In this document: positions 47,953 through 57,546 of the stretch, piece by piece
Layout: every line of letters starts with the position of its first letter
Numbering within the stretch: the first letter of the stretch is position 1
NCBI RefSeq assembly: GCF_003688405.1
Contig: NZ_REFC01000013.1
Span: forward strand, 558,001-622,000
From: Ulvibacter antarcticus
Lineage (GTDB): Bacteria; Bacteroidota; Bacteroidia; Flavobacteriales; Flavobacteriaceae
Length of the DNA: 64,000 nucleotides
Direction of reading: 5' to 3'
Translations under genes and position numbers: made by a program
The notes under the pieces: model-generated
The model's database searches: none
The model's input: only the letters and a program-made list of their open reading frames with translations
Told to the model about the DNA's origin: nothing

Positions 47953-47989
47953 GCAGCGTGCCGGTCAAAAAGTAAATCCTTTCCATACA

Positions 47990-49273
47990 ATGAAACGAAC
48001 TCTAATATTATTGTGTTTAATAAGTCCGCTTGGGGTTTTTGCTCAAAAAGTTTCAGTAACGGGGTCGCTTTCGGCAACCGGAATATTTTCTTCAGAAGAG
48101 AACATCCCATTTTGGTTTTACACAAATACAAATACTTCCAAAGGGGCTTTTACCAACTTCTCGGGAGTTGGAGAAGTTAAAGGTGTCTACCCAATTTCAA
48201 ACGCAACTTTAGAAGCGGGAACCGCTCTCTTTTACAGAGACGGAGTTAATGATGAATTTCAACGTCGGGATTTGTACTTAAAATTTGAGAATAATTGGCT
48301 AAAGGTGACTGCAGGTTCCAAAAAACAGGACGAAAATTTAAACGGGCTTTCGTCCACGAATCAGAATTTTTTGTTGTCTTCTAATGCCAGACCATTACCT
48401 GGAATAATAATTGAAGCCAACAATCCTCTAAAAGTTTTTAAATCCTTCGGTATAGATTGGGGGATTGCTCATTATCTTTTAAATGATGATCGTTTTGTAG
48501 ATAATGCTAAAGTACACTATAAGCGCTTTGGTATTCATTGGAAGATAAACGAGAATAACAGAATTTACGGAAGAATCCAACATTATGCATTATGGGGTGG
48601 CAATTCTGAATTAGGGGAGCAAGCCGAAAGTTTTGGAGATTTTCTTGATATTTTCGTAGCCAAACAAACTGGAGATCGTGTAAATGCACTTGGCAACCAT
48701 TTAGGAAGCTACTTACTTGAATACAGCACCAAAAGTAATATTGGAGAATTTAAAATATACCACGATCATCCATTCGAGGATGGTTCGGGTACACGTTTGG
48801 CTAATTTTCCGGATGGGGTATGGGGTGTATTTTTTGAACCGGCTGATGATTCCTGGATTACCTCGGTTCTATACGAATATATAGATACAACAGATCAGAG
48901 TTATTATCGAGGTGGCTCTGGGTACGATAGTTACTTTAATCATAGATTCTACAGAAGTGGCTGGACCTATGAGAGTAATACCATTGGACTGCCATTTATT
49001 GTTCCACCTGGCAATAACAGGATTAGGGCGCACCAATTTGGAATTACCAGTAAGATTAAAAAGGTAGAGTTACTTTTTAAAGCAACTTTCCTTAACAATT
49101 TTGGTCATTATGCTTTTCCCATTGATCCGAGTCAGAAAGCTTTTTATTCCTTCGGAAAAGCTTCGTATTCAATAGAAAAATACGGTAAATTTTCGGTATT
49201 TTTTGGATACGATTACAAAGATACTTTCAAAGATATTGTTGCGGGAGGTTTCAGTTACCAGTACTTTTTCTAG
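47990..49273 (+). CDS. wzi: Capsule assembly Wzi-family outer-membrane protein
   Basis: A 427-residue outer-membrane beta-barrel. I start it at the ATG at 47990, which gives a clean signal peptide (MKRTLILLCLISPLGVFAQ); the longer frame from 47876 runs into wzc and is not credible. The sequence is a series of amphipathic strands rich in aromatic and Gly residues and ends in YQYFF, the terminal aromatic of outer-membrane barrels. Wzi-family proteins help anchor or assemble capsule at the surface. Its place directly after wza-wzc supports the capsule interpretation over a freely secreted polymer. Confidence 0.82.
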   Translation: MKRTLILLCLISPLGVFAQKVSVTGSLSATGIFSSEENIPFWFYTNTNTSKGAFTNFSGVGEVKGVYPISNATLEAGTALFYRDGVNDEFQRRDLYLKFENNWLKVTAGSKKQDENLNGLSSTNQNFLLSSNARPLPGIIIEANNPLKVFKSFGIDWGIAHYLLNDDRFVDNAKVHYKRFGIHWKINENNRIYGRIQHYALWGGNSELGEQAESFGDFLDIFVAKQTGDRVNALGNHLGSYLLEYSTKSNIGEFKIYHDHPFEDGSGTRLANFPDGVWGVFFEPADDSWITSVLYEYIDTTDQSYYRGGSGYDSYFNHRFYRSGWTYESNTIGLPFIVPPGNNRIRAHQFGITSKIKKVELLFKATFLNNFGHYAFPIDPSQKAFYSFGKASYSIEKYGKFSVFFGYDYKDTFKDIVAGGFSYQYFF

Positions 49274-49428
49274 AGAGATTCCTTCCAAATAATACAATAA
49301 ATCTAAAATTTTAATAGGAAAATACGCAAACGGACGTTCTTTAGACGATGCTCGTCGATAATATGTGTTGTTTCAGCGAAAAATGTGTTTGTTGTTATTT
49401 ATTTTTTAGAATAGGTTTAGGATAATTT

Positions 49429-49436
49429 TAACTTTG
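49429..49436 (+). promoter_or_regulatory. -7 promoter box of the response regulator gene
   Basis: TAACTTTG, an exact TAnnTTTG match, 20 bp before the ATG at 49457. The 183-bp gap before the gene also has a small hairpin (GACGA-TGC-TCGTC at 49344-49356) without a T tract. Confidence 0.5.
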
Positions 49437-49456
49437 TAATAGAAACTGTCTTCTAC

Positions 49457-49885
49457 ATGGATCAAAAGATTAACTGCGTATTATTAATTGATGACGATCG
49501 AGCTACTAATTTTTTTAATAAAATGGTAGTAAATAGACATGGTAGATTTAATACGATAGTTACCTCACAAAGTGGAACTGAAGCACTCGAATACCTCAAA
49601 GGAGTGCAGAAGGAACATAATATAAAACCCGACCTTATTTTTCTGGATATTAACATGCCGGCTATGAATGGATGGGAGTTTTTAACAGAGTTCGAAAAGT
49701 TTGATGAAAATTTCATCTTAGATATTAAAGTTATTCTTTTGTCCACCTCCTCAGATCCTAAAGATGTGAAGAAATCAAGAGAAAAACATCCGGTTGACGA
49801 TTTTATCAACAAACCGCTCTCTTTCCCACTACTGAATGAAGTATTAAAATCTCATTTCGATTATAAGGCCGAAACAAGCTATTAA
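49457..49885 (+). CDS. Single-domain response regulator (CheY-like)
   Basis: A 142-residue receiver domain with no output domain. The acidic pocket is D12-D13, the phosphoacceptor D64 (FLDINMP), the switch residue is in LLSTSS near 96, and the conserved lysine is K119 (INKPLS). It probably passes phosphate within a relay or acts by protein contact. It lies just upstream of a TonB receptor and a YfiR-domain histidine kinase on the same strand, which may be its partner; that link is positional only. Confidence 0.92.
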   Translation: MDQKINCVLLIDDDRATNFFNKMVVNRHGRFNTIVTSQSGTEALEYLKGVQKEHNIKPDLIFLDINMPAMNGWEFLTEFEKFDENFILDIKVILLSTSSDPKDVKKSREKHPVDDFINKPLSFPLLNEVLKSHFDYKAETSY

Positions 49886-49962
49886 ATAATGAACTAAAAT
49901 ACAGAACAGTGTTTAATCATTAGCACCAGAAACTTTTAACCTACCCCAATTCCCCATATTAA

Positions 49963-52704
49963 TTGATAAGTCCTACTAAATTTTCATTCTCAACCATTAA
50001 ACTTAAGGTTCAACCTTTCCTGCTCTTTATTGCCTTAATACTTGGACTTTCCAATGCATTTGGCCAATCCAGAGCGACAATCACTGGAAACGTTTCAGAT
50101 CAATTTGGAAGTCTTCCGGGAGCAAGAGTGAGTGTTGAAGGTAATTCAACTACGGCAACAACAGATGTTAAAGGAAATTTTATAATTTCAGTCGATGAAG
50201 GCGAGTACGTCTTAAAGGCTGATTTTGTTATGTATACGGCACAATTTAAATCGATAATTGTAAAGGTAGGAGAAACAGGAGTTGTCGATTTTGAGCTAAA
50301 AACGGGATTTTCAATGGATCAACCTGTATCCTTGGGTTCTAGAGCTACACCGGAATCTAGTTTTTTAACTTCAGCGCCTGTAGATATTATTTCACCACAG
50401 GATATTTCAAATGCATCTAGAACTGAATTAAGCACTGTATTACATTATTTAGCACCATCTTTTCATTCAACTCAACAAACGATAGCTGATGGAACAGACC
50501 ATATCGATCCTGCCACGCTTCGCGGATTAGGCCCTGATCAAGTTCTTGTTCTTATTAATGGGAAAAGAAGACACAACAGCGCTTTGTTAAATGTAAATGG
50601 AACTGTGGGTAGAGGTAGCGTAGGAACCGATTTTAATGCGATTCCGCTCGCGACAATAGAACGAATTGAAATACTAAGAGAGGGTGCAACCTCCCAGTAT
50701 GGCTCTGATGCAATCGCCGGAGTAGTAAATATAATCCTTAAAAAACAGGTAGAAGTAATAGACATTGATAATAGAATTTTAATTAATTCTGAAGGTGACG
50801 GATTCGAAAATTACTCTTCGGGTAACTTCGGATTAAAAATTGGAAACACCGGGTTTTTAAATGTAACCGCGGAGTACCGAAATAGAAATGCAACCAACAG
50901 AGCTGGGGATTATCAAGGAGCTGTATATTCGAATGACCCGGCAACCGATAACTTGCTTATCGGGCAAAATGATTTCTATGGACAAACGGGTTTCGATAAT
51001 ATGCGGGTAATGGAAATTGGTAATGCTGAAACTCAAAACCTGGCACTTTATTTTAATGGAGAATTTCAATTATCTCCAACTGCCGCAATATACCTACATG
51101 GAGGACGTAATTACAGAGAGGGAAAATCACATGGATTTTATAGATTTCCGAAGGATAAAGATAGGGTAGTGCTCGAATTATATCCAAATGGATTCTCCCC
51201 GGGGATTCTCACTGATATCCAGGATGATGCTGTAGTTATGGGAATTAAAGGGGTGAAAAACAAATTCAATATAGATTTTAGTCATTCCATTGGAGGAAAT
51301 AGAATAGATTATACTGTCAACAACTCAAATAATGCTTCATTGGGTATTACCTCCCCTCGTACATTTTACTCGGGAGGTTTCTTGTATGATCAGAATACTA
51401 CGAACCTCGATATTTCAAGAGCATTCGACTATTTCTCCGGATTAAACCTGGCGTTCGGTGCCGAATTAAGGGTTGAGAATTTTCAGATCATTGCGGGTGA
51501 AGAAGCATCATTTATTAATGGTGGCAGTACTTATTTCGATGAAGACGGGAACGAAAAACCGCGCATCGCCGGCGCACAGATTTTTCCTGGGATACAACCC
51601 GAAAACGAATTAAATCGTTTCAGAACAAATACAGCCGGATATATGGATTGGGAGATAAATCCCAACAATAATTTGTTGTTAAAAGTAGGAGGTAGATACG
51701 AATCATCGAATGATTTTGGAAGTCAGGGAGTTTATAAATTCTCCGGGCGTTACAGAATCAACGACAAATTAAGTTTGCGTAGTTCTTATTCAAAAGGATT
51801 TCGGGCGCCATCGTTGCATCAGGTGTTCTTTCAGAACATTAGTAGTCAGTTTATTGACGGAGATATTGTACAAGTTGGAACCTTCAATAACGAAAGTGCA
51901 GTTGCAACCGAAGCATTTGGCATAAATGGCTTAAGAGCCGAAACATCCAGACACTTTGCCGCAGGATTGAATGGTAAAATCAGTGATAATATCACATTTT
52001 CTTTGGATTACTATTATATCGATATAAATGACCGCATAGTATTGTCGGGGCAATTTGCCGAGGGTTATGAAGAGATACTGGCACCATTCAATGTAAGCGC
52101 TGCCCAGTTTTTCACCAACGCTATCGATTCCAAAACCTTTGGCGGTGACGCTTCGATTCATTATAAAACTTCATTGGGAACAGGAGAGTTCAATGCATCC
52201 ATTGCAGCGAATTATACCAAAACCAAGGTCGTTGGGCCTATTAAGGTACCAAAATCTCTAATCGGCCAGGAAGATGTGTTATTTAACCGTGAAGAGATTG
52301 CCAGAGTGGAAAAGGCGCAACCTAATTTTAAAATAAATTCGAGAGTTTCTTACGAGTTTAGTAAATACCATCTACAATTAGGTAATACCTTGTTTGGAGA
52401 AGTAGCATATATACATCCTGAAGATGGTGATACTTCAAATTGGGTGCTTAATGAATTTACTGGCAATGTTGAAACTAGAGATCAAACCTTTGCGCCAAAA
52501 TTGCTTACTGATATGGCAGTATCGTATCAGTTTAGTGACAATATTCGAGCTACACTTGGTGGAAACAATATCTTTAATGTTTACCCCGATGCTCATACTC
52601 ACTCAGCAAACACAAGTGATGGTAATTTTATTTATAGTAGAAGAGTTCAGCAATTTGGTGTTCGTGGGGCAAACTACTATCTTAGGGTTTTGCTAAGACT
52701 ATGA
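49963..52704 (+). CDS. TonB-dependent receptor with N-terminal carboxypeptidase-like domain
   Basis: A 913-residue outer-membrane receptor. The signal peptide runs to SNAFGQ (~35). Residues ~37-115 are a CarboxypepD_reg-like beta domain (ATITGNVSDQFGSLPGARV). The plug is ~135-265 with LRGLGPDQVLVLINGKRR and REGATSQYGSDAIAGVVNII; the rest is a 22-strand-type barrel with FRAPSLHQVFFQNIS and the end YYLRVLLRL. No SusD partner follows, so it is not a classic polysaccharide-utilisation pair. The ligand is unknown. It starts at TTG 49963, directly preceded by an in-frame TAA. It overlaps the next gene by 4 bp. Confidence 0.92.
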   Translation: MISPTKFSFSTIKLKVQPFLLFIALILGLSNAFGQSRATITGNVSDQFGSLPGARVSVEGNSTTATTDVKGNFIISVDEGEYVLKADFVMYTAQFKSIIVKVGETGVVDFELKTGFSMDQPVSLGSRATPESSFLTSAPVDIISPQDISNASRTELSTVLHYLAPSFHSTQQTIADGTDHIDPATLRGLGPDQVLVLINGKRRHNSALLNVNGTVGRGSVGTDFNAIPLATIERIEILREGATSQYGSDAIAGVVNIILKKQVEVIDIDNRILINSEGDGFENYSSGNFGLKIGNTGFLNVTAEYRNRNATNRAGDYQGAVYSNDPATDNLLIGQNDFYGQTGFDNMRVMEIGNAETQNLALYFNGEFQLSPTAAIYLHGGRNYREGKSHGFYRFPKDKDRVVLELYPNGFSPGILTDIQDDAVVMGIKGVKNKFNIDFSHSIGGNRIDYTVNNSNNASLGITSPRTFYSGGFLYDQNTTNLDISRAFDYFSGLNLAFGAELRVENFQIIAGEEASFINGGSTYFDEDGNEKPRIAGAQIFPGIQPENELNRFRTNTAGYMDWEINPNNNLLLKVGGRYESSNDFGSQGVYKFSGRYRINDKLSLRSSYSKGFRAPSLHQVFFQNISSQFIDGDIVQVGTFNNESAVATEAFGINGLRAETSRHFAAGLNGKISDNITFSLDYYYIDINDRIVLSGQFAEGYEEILAPFNVSAAQFFTNAIDSKTFGGDASIHYKTSLGTGEFNASIAANYTKTKVVGPIKVPKSLIGQEDVLFNREEIARVEKAQPNFKINSRVSYEFSKYHLQLGNTLFGEVAYIHPEDGDTSNWVLNEFTGNVETRDQTFAPKLLTDMAVSYQFSDNIRATLGGNNIFNVYPDAHTHSANTSDGNFIYSRRVQQFGVRGANYYLRVLLRL

Positions 52705-54536
52705 TAGTGAAACAAATTCTCCCCGCTAAAGTTGTTACCTTTATACAAGGTTGTTTATTTATCTTTTTTTTCTTCGGTTCAACAGGCTTTTCCACATTAT
52801 TTGGCCAGGACACAACTAATGAAGAGGTCAAGCGGCTTCAACGGGCTATATTCATCAATAATTTTGCGCAACAGATAATTTGGTCAGATCTTGGTGAATC
52901 TGAAACCTTTAAAATAGGTGTGCTTGGATCAGATCGTACCGTTATAGACTTACAGGCCTTGTCGCAAAAACGTCGAATTTTCAATAAGCCGGTGGAAGTA
53001 AAACGATTCGAGCTCGTAAAAGATATAGACGATATACACTTACTTTATGTAAATAATAAGTATAACTATGATATCGATTATATTTTAAATAAGATAAAAG
53101 GCAAAGAGATACTGTTGGTTACAGAAGACTATAAGTACAATTCGTCCATGATTAACATGGTAAATGTTGGAAATACTTTTGAGTATGAGATTAATGAAGA
53201 TCTAATAAAAAATCAGAACTTTATCGTTTCATCTTCATTAAAGGATTATTCTATTAGTTCTGCAGAAAAGTGGAAGCAGCTTTATCGGGATTCTCAAAAC
53301 GCTCTGAAAATAGTTTCCGAAGAAAAAACACAACAACAGAAAAAAATTAAAGAAAAAGATCGTCAAGTTGATTCTCAAAATCAGAAGATTGAGAGTCAGG
53401 AGAAGAAATTGGAAGAAAGAGAAACGGCTATAAGAGAGCGTAATCAACGCTTAGCAGAACTTTCTTTGGAAAGTGATTTACATCAAAAAAATTATGAAGA
53501 AAAAGCTGCCATCGAACAGGAGCTTGAAACGAATATCAGAGAACAACTCGTTTTTATTAATGATCTGAGCCTTAAGATTGACAGTAGTACTTCAGCCATA
53601 ACGGAGCAAAAAGATGTACTGCGGCAACAAAACTCAGATATTGCAGAAAAGGAGACGATATTGGCAGCAACGAATTCAGAATTAAAAACTCAAAAAACCG
53701 TTAACCTTTTATTGATAGTACTTGCTTCAGTGCTATTGTTAGGGAGCTTACTTATCTATCGGAATTATAGAAACAAAAAGCGATTGAATAACGAATTAGC
53801 GGAAAAAAATCAAGCTATACGTGAGCAGGCCGTTGAATTAGAGCGAAAAAATAAGGAACTTGAACAGTTTGCCTATATCGCGAGTCATGATTTAAAGGAG
53901 CCTCTAAATAGTATTTCGAGTCTAATCGATATGTTAAGAGAGGATTACGAAGACAAATTCGATGAATCAGGAAAGGAGAGTATTCATTTTATCAAAAACT
54001 CCAGCGACAGGATGAAATACCTTATCGAAGGGCTATTAGAATACTCCAGATTAGGAAAAGAAGTTTCGTATAAGAGCATTGATTGCAATAAATTAATGAT
54101 CGATCTAAAGCTAGATTTAAAACATGCAATTGATAGAACGGGAGCGGCAATAAAAGTGAAAGACCTCCCGGTAATTCAAGGTTCAGACTTCGAAATTCGC
54201 ATGTTATTTCAGAATTTGATCAGTAATGCAATGAAGTTTGTAGAGACCGATGTACATCCCAAAATCGAAATTTCATGTGAAAAGCAAACTGCAGACTCTG
54301 AAACGGAAAAGTCGTATTGGAAATTTTCGATTATGGACAACGGCATTGGAATTCCTGAAATGTATCAGGAACGGATTTTCTCTATATTTCAACGCCTGCA
54401 TTCCAGAGAAATTTACGAAGGCACTGGTATCGGGCTTGCACACTGTAAAAAGATAGTTGAAACCCACGGCGGACAAATTTGGTTAGATTCTGAAGTAGGA
54501 AAGGGAAGTACGTTCTATGTTACTATTCCTGTTTAG
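52701..54536 (+). CDS. Sensor histidine kinase with N-terminal YfiR (DUF4154) domain
   Basis: A 611-residue membrane sensor. A hydrophobic N-terminal segment (~10-35) leads into a periplasmic YfiR/DUF4154-like domain (~45-190; FINNFAQQIIWSD, FKIGVLGSD). A long charged coiled coil follows (~200-325), then a membrane helix (~333-350), a HisKA domain with H396 (YIASHDLKEPLNS) and a HATPase with MDNGIGIPE and GTGIGLAHCKK. There is no receiver, so it needs a separate one, perhaps that at 49457-49885. The start overlaps the TonB receptor stop (ATGA), indicating coupled expression. Confidence 0.9.
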   Translation: MIVKQILPAKVVTFIQGCLFIFFFFGSTGFSTLFGQDTTNEEVKRLQRAIFINNFAQQIIWSDLGESETFKIGVLGSDRTVIDLQALSQKRRIFNKPVEVKRFELVKDIDDIHLLYVNNKYNYDIDYILNKIKGKEILLVTEDYKYNSSMINMVNVGNTFEYEINEDLIKNQNFIVSSSLKDYSISSAEKWKQLYRDSQNALKIVSEEKTQQQKKIKEKDRQVDSQNQKIESQEKKLEERETAIRERNQRLAELSLESDLHQKNYEEKAAIEQELETNIREQLVFINDLSLKIDSSTSAITEQKDVLRQQNSDIAEKETILAATNSELKTQKTVNLLLIVLASVLLLGSLLIYRNYRNKKRLNNELAEKNQAIREQAVELERKNKELEQFAYIASHDLKEPLNSISSLIDMLREDYEDKFDESGKESIHFIKNSSDRMKYLIEGLLEYSRLGKEVSYKSIDCNKLMIDLKLDLKHAIDRTGAAIKVKDLPVIQGSDFEIRMLFQNLISNAMKFVETDVHPKIEISCEKQTADSETEKSYWKFSIMDNGIGIPEMYQERIFSIFQRLHSREIYEGTGIGLAHCKKIVETHGGQIWLDSEVGKGSTFYVTIPV

Positions 54537-54877
54537 TATGATGTCTCATTAAGGGCTGTCGAAACATTTTATGACAAAGTGTAAGCATATCTTCTGAAAC
54601 CATCTTATTGTATTCTTTTTTGTAGATTTTTAATTGTATCAGTGTTGAAGTGCGCACAAACACATCTACCCCTTATTTCAAGAGAAGTTGCCGTAGGCGG
54701 AGGAGTCTTCAGAAGCCATTATATAACTTTATGACCTTCTATTCTACAAAATAAAGTTAAAATTGTTTAAGAAATAATTAAAATAGTTAAACATTCTGTA
54801 TTTTTAAAGAATTGAGTGATTCACAATTTCTCGATTATTCAATTGTGAAGAATTAGGAAAAATTATAAAGCAAAGCT
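54537..54877. other. Intergenic region with a GC-richer patch and an inverted repeat
   Basis: 341 bp without a credible gene. Most is AT-rich, but about 54680-54715 is GC-richer (GTTGCCGTAGGCGGAGGAG) and stands out. It resembles the dispersed intergenic repeats that I associate with flavobacterial genomes, though no second copy exists in this window. A separate inverted repeat lies at 54820-54849. I see no exact -7 box. Confidence 0.45.
54820..54849. promoter_or_regulatory. Inverted repeat upstream of small conserved gene
   Basis: Perfect 9-bp arms TTCACAATT (54820-54828) and AATTGTGAA (54841-54849) with a 12-nt spacer, ending 28 bp before the ATG at 54878. It could be a dimeric repressor site or a leader hairpin. 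No T tract follows, so a terminator is unlikely. Confidence 0.4.
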
Positions 54878-55048
54878 ATGTTTGGATTATTTAAGAAAAA
54901 ATCAGAAAAAGATAAACTTTATGAACAGTATCAAAAGTTGCTTAAGGAAGCACACAGTCTTTCTACAACAAATCGTAAGTTAAGTGATCAGAAAGTTTAC
55001 GAGGCCGAAGAAACTATGAAAAAGATAGACGCTCTCCCTAAAACATAA
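54878..55048 (+). CDS. Lacal_2735 family small protein
   Basis: A 56-residue charged, helical protein beginning MFGLFKKKSEKDKLYEQYQK and including AHSLSTTNRKLSDQKVYEAEE. I recognise this as the Lacal_2735 family, a small protein conserved in Flavobacteriaceae with no known function. It has no signal peptide or membrane segment. It is preceded by an inverted repeat and followed after 11 bp by the DUF2452 gene, so the three small genes from here to 55766 may be one unit. Confidence 0.85.
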   Translation: MFGLFKKKSEKDKLYEQYQKLLKEAHSLSTTNRKLSDQKVYEAEETMKKIDALPKT

Positions 55049-55059
55049 AATAGTTGTTT

Positions 55060-55461
55060 ATGAGTACTAATAAAATCCCGGACAATGTTGTTATTAATTC
55101 TGAAGAAGGAACGTATACCGCATCTTTGAAGCCATACGGAACCAATGTGGGTGCTCCTTCTATAACGGCTATAGATACCATATCTTGGAAGCACCGAAAC
55201 ATTCACAAAGTAAATAAGCAATTTAAAACTAAATTCTTAGAGCTAAAGGCTGTTCACGATCAGTTAATGGCATCCTATGAATATAACAATCTTGTTTATA
55301 AAGCGAAGTTTAATTTCGAGCCCATTGTAGGAGAAAAATATCATTTATACAGAGATAAAAATTCTAATATGTTCTTGTCGGTCATAGCACCGGAGGAATG
55401 TAATTTCGATTTTGTTGGCAGTTTTTATTTAAATGCGGATCTCATGTGGCAGAAAAACTAA
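55060..55461 (+). CDS. DUF2452 domain protein
   Basis: A 133-residue cytoplasmic protein. I use the ATG at 55060, two codons after a TTG. The segments AIDTISWKHRNIHKVNKQF and YHLYRDKNSNMFLSVIAPEE match the DUF2452 family, whose role is unknown. The end is predicted to be beta-rich and the middle helical. The next gene begins near its stop. Confidence 0.82.
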   Translation: MSTNKIPDNVVINSEEGTYTASLKPYGTNVGAPSITAIDTISWKHRNIHKVNKQFKTKFLELKAVHDQLMASYEYNNLVYKAKFNFEPIVGEKYHLYRDKNSNMFLSVIAPEECNFDFVGSFYLNADLMWQKN

Positions 55462-55478
55462 GGTATTTATCAAGTTAC

Positions 55479-55766
55479 ATGGAAACAAAACCAAAATTTA
55501 ACGATAGAGAACTCGATAGAATTATCGAAATGGCATGGGAAGATCGTACCCCATTCGAAGCAATTGAATATCAATTCGGTCTTCCTGAAAAAGAAGTGAT
55601 AAAAGTAATGCGCACTAACTTAAAGGAAAGTAGTTTTAAGCGATGGCGAAAGCGAGTAAATAGTGGTGTTAGTACAAAACATTTAAAAAAAAGGAATTCA
55701 GATATAACTAGATTCAAGAGTTCTAGTCAAAAAGCTATTTCGGGAAATAGAATAAGCAAACGCTAA
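55479..55766 (+). CDS. TIGR03643 family protein
   Basis: A small basic protein whose core, DRIIEMAWEDRTPFEAIEYQ followed by KEVIKVMRTNLKESSFKRWRKRV, matches the uncharacterised TIGR03643 family. The middle looks like a helix-turn-helix-type fold and the tail is rich in Lys/Arg/Ser, so nucleic-acid binding is possible but unproven. I choose the ATG at 55479 (95 residues); a GTG at 55446 would overlap the DUF2452 gene by 16 bp and add 11 residues. Confidence 0.82.
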   Translation: METKPKFNDRELDRIIEMAWEDRTPFEAIEYQFGLPEKEVIKVMRTNLKESSFKRWRKRVNSGVSTKHLKKRNSDITRFKSSSQKAISGNRISKR

Positions 55767-55807
55767 CATCTGGTAGGAATGAAATCAATCAAGTATCTTT
55801 GATTCCT

Positions 55808-57370
55808 ATGAGTACACTAATCCAAATTTCTATTTTACCACGTCAGCAAGAGGATGCTGACTACATTCTGGATGTAGCTTTAGAAAAGGCAAAGCTTCGG
55901 AAAGACGATATTTCAGATTGGCGTATTAGAAAACGATCCATAGACGCACGACGCGAACCTATAAAGCTAAATCTTCAGGTTGAGTTTTGGCTTCGGAATG
56001 AAAAAAGAGAAAAAATCCCGCCTTTTGTACCAAAGAATGTTTCCGAAGCACCCAAAATAGCCATTATTGGCTCAGGACCAGCTGGATTATATGCTGCCTT
56101 ACGAGCTATTGAAGCAGGTTTAAAACCAATTGTATTTGAAAGAGGAAAGGACGTTAGGGAACGAAGAAGAGATCTCGCATTAATTAATAAAGAGCAGACT
56201 GTCAATCCCGAATCGAATTATTGTTTCGGAGAAGGAGGAGCTGGAACATATTCTGATGGAAAGCTGTATACGCGTTCCAAAAAAAGAGGAAATGTCTTAA
56301 AAGCGATGGAATGGTTTGTTCATTTTGGCGCAGACCCAGATATTCTTGTAGATGCGCATCCACATATTGGGACAAACAAGCTACCAAAGATTATCACTGC
56401 GATGCGGGAGGCAATTTTAGAAAATGGAGGCGAAGTTCACTTCAATTCGAAACTGACAGATCTTAAAATTGAAGATGGCCAAATAACCGCTATCGAGATT
56501 AATTCGGACCATTGGATGGAATTTAAGGATGTTGTTTTGGCTACAGGTCATTCTGCACGCGATATTTTCTATCTACTTCATGAAAAAAACATAAAAATTG
56601 AAGCCAAACCCTTTGCATTGGGAGTTCGTGTAGAACATCAACAGCAATTGATCGATAGAATTCAGTACCACGGTGACGACGAGAATCCTTACTTGCCACC
56701 TGCATCTTATGCCTTGGTTGAACAGGTAGAAGGGCTAGGGGTTTATTCTTTTTGTATGTGTCCCGGCGGAATTATTGCTCCATGTGCGACCGCTCAGGAA
56801 GAAGTCGTAACAAATGGTTGGAGCCCTAGTAAACGTAACAATCCCTATGCAAATTCCGGCGTAGTGGTGAGTGTAGAACCTAAAGATCTGCCAAATTATA
56901 AGATAGACGACCCCTTTGTGTGTTTAGATTTTCAAAAACAGGTGGAGCAGCGTTGTTGGGAGGCGGCCGGTAAAACACAACGTGTTCCGGCACAGCGAAT
57001 GATCGATTTTATTGAAGGAAAACTATCTTCAGATTTCCCAAAGACATCTTACCAACCTGGAATTGTTTCTGCCGATTTAAATGAAGTGCTACCACCACTT
57101 ATCGCCACTCGACTTAAGAAGGCTTTTGTTTCCTTCGGAAAAAAAATGAAAGGCTATTACACTAATAGTGCTGTTTTACACGCTCCCGAGAGCCGAACAT
57201 CATCTCCGGTTTCAATACCACGAAATCCTGAAACTCTTGAACATGTAGAAGTAAAAGGATTATACCCATGTGGCGAAGGTGCTGGATATGCCGGCGGAAT
57301 TATTTCTGCAGCAATCGACGGTATAAACTGTGTAGATGCCATTGTGAAAAAGCTAAATTCCAACAAATAG
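55808..57370 (+). CDS. FAD-dependent dehydrogenase (COG2509-like)
   Basis: A 520-residue flavoprotein. An N-terminal ~85-residue domain (ISILPRQQEDADYI...) precedes the FAD-binding Rossmann motif IIGSGPAGLYAALRA. CFGEGGAGTYSDGKLYTR and VLATGHSARDIFYLL are hallmarks of this group, and a C-terminal GEGAGYAGGIISAA block closes the FAD site. The family is widespread and its substrate is not known. I use the ATG at 55808, three codons after a TTG. It is a stand-alone gene with 41 bp before it and 176 bp after it. Confidence 0.88.
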   Translation: MSTLIQISILPRQQEDADYILDVALEKAKLRKDDISDWRIRKRSIDARREPIKLNLQVEFWLRNEKREKIPPFVPKNVSEAPKIAIIGSGPAGLYAALRAIEAGLKPIVFERGKDVRERRRDLALINKEQTVNPESNYCFGEGGAGTYSDGKLYTRSKKRGNVLKAMEWFVHFGADPDILVDAHPHIGTNKLPKIITAMREAILENGGEVHFNSKLTDLKIEDGQITAIEINSDHWMEFKDVVLATGHSARDIFYLLHEKNIKIEAKPFALGVRVEHQQQLIDRIQYHGDDENPYLPPASYALVEQVEGLGVYSFCMCPGGIIAPCATAQEEVVTNGWSPSKRNNPYANSGVVVSVEPKDLPNYKIDDPFVCLDFQKQVEQRCWEAAGKTQRVPAQRMIDFIEGKLSSDFPKTSYQPGIVSADLNEVLPPLIATRLKKAFVSFGKKMKGYYTNSAVLHAPESRTSSPVSIPRNPETLEHVEVKGLYPCGEGAGYAGGIISAAIDGINCVDAIVKKLNSNK

Positions 57371-57546
57371 TAAGGATCATACTTAAATATCCCAAGAAAT
57401 AAATAAGGATATAAGTATCACTTCGGAAAACTAAGTTGTCACGATTTGAAACTCTGGTGTTAGTCTGAAGTTAGGGATTCGATTATTATTACTTCATGTT
57501 ATTATCACTGTTAAATACGCTATCTTTAATAGGTAATTTCTCCACC

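Noticed and set aside
47876-47989. Extended N-terminus for the Wzi-like protein overlapping wzc
   Set aside because: The ATG at 47990 gives a perfect signal peptide. The upstream part is the wzc 3' end read in another frame.
49344-49356. Hairpin GACGA-TGC-TCGTC in the gap after wzi
   Set aside because: The stem is only 5 bp with a 3-nt loop and no T tract follows, so I do not call a terminator or an operator.
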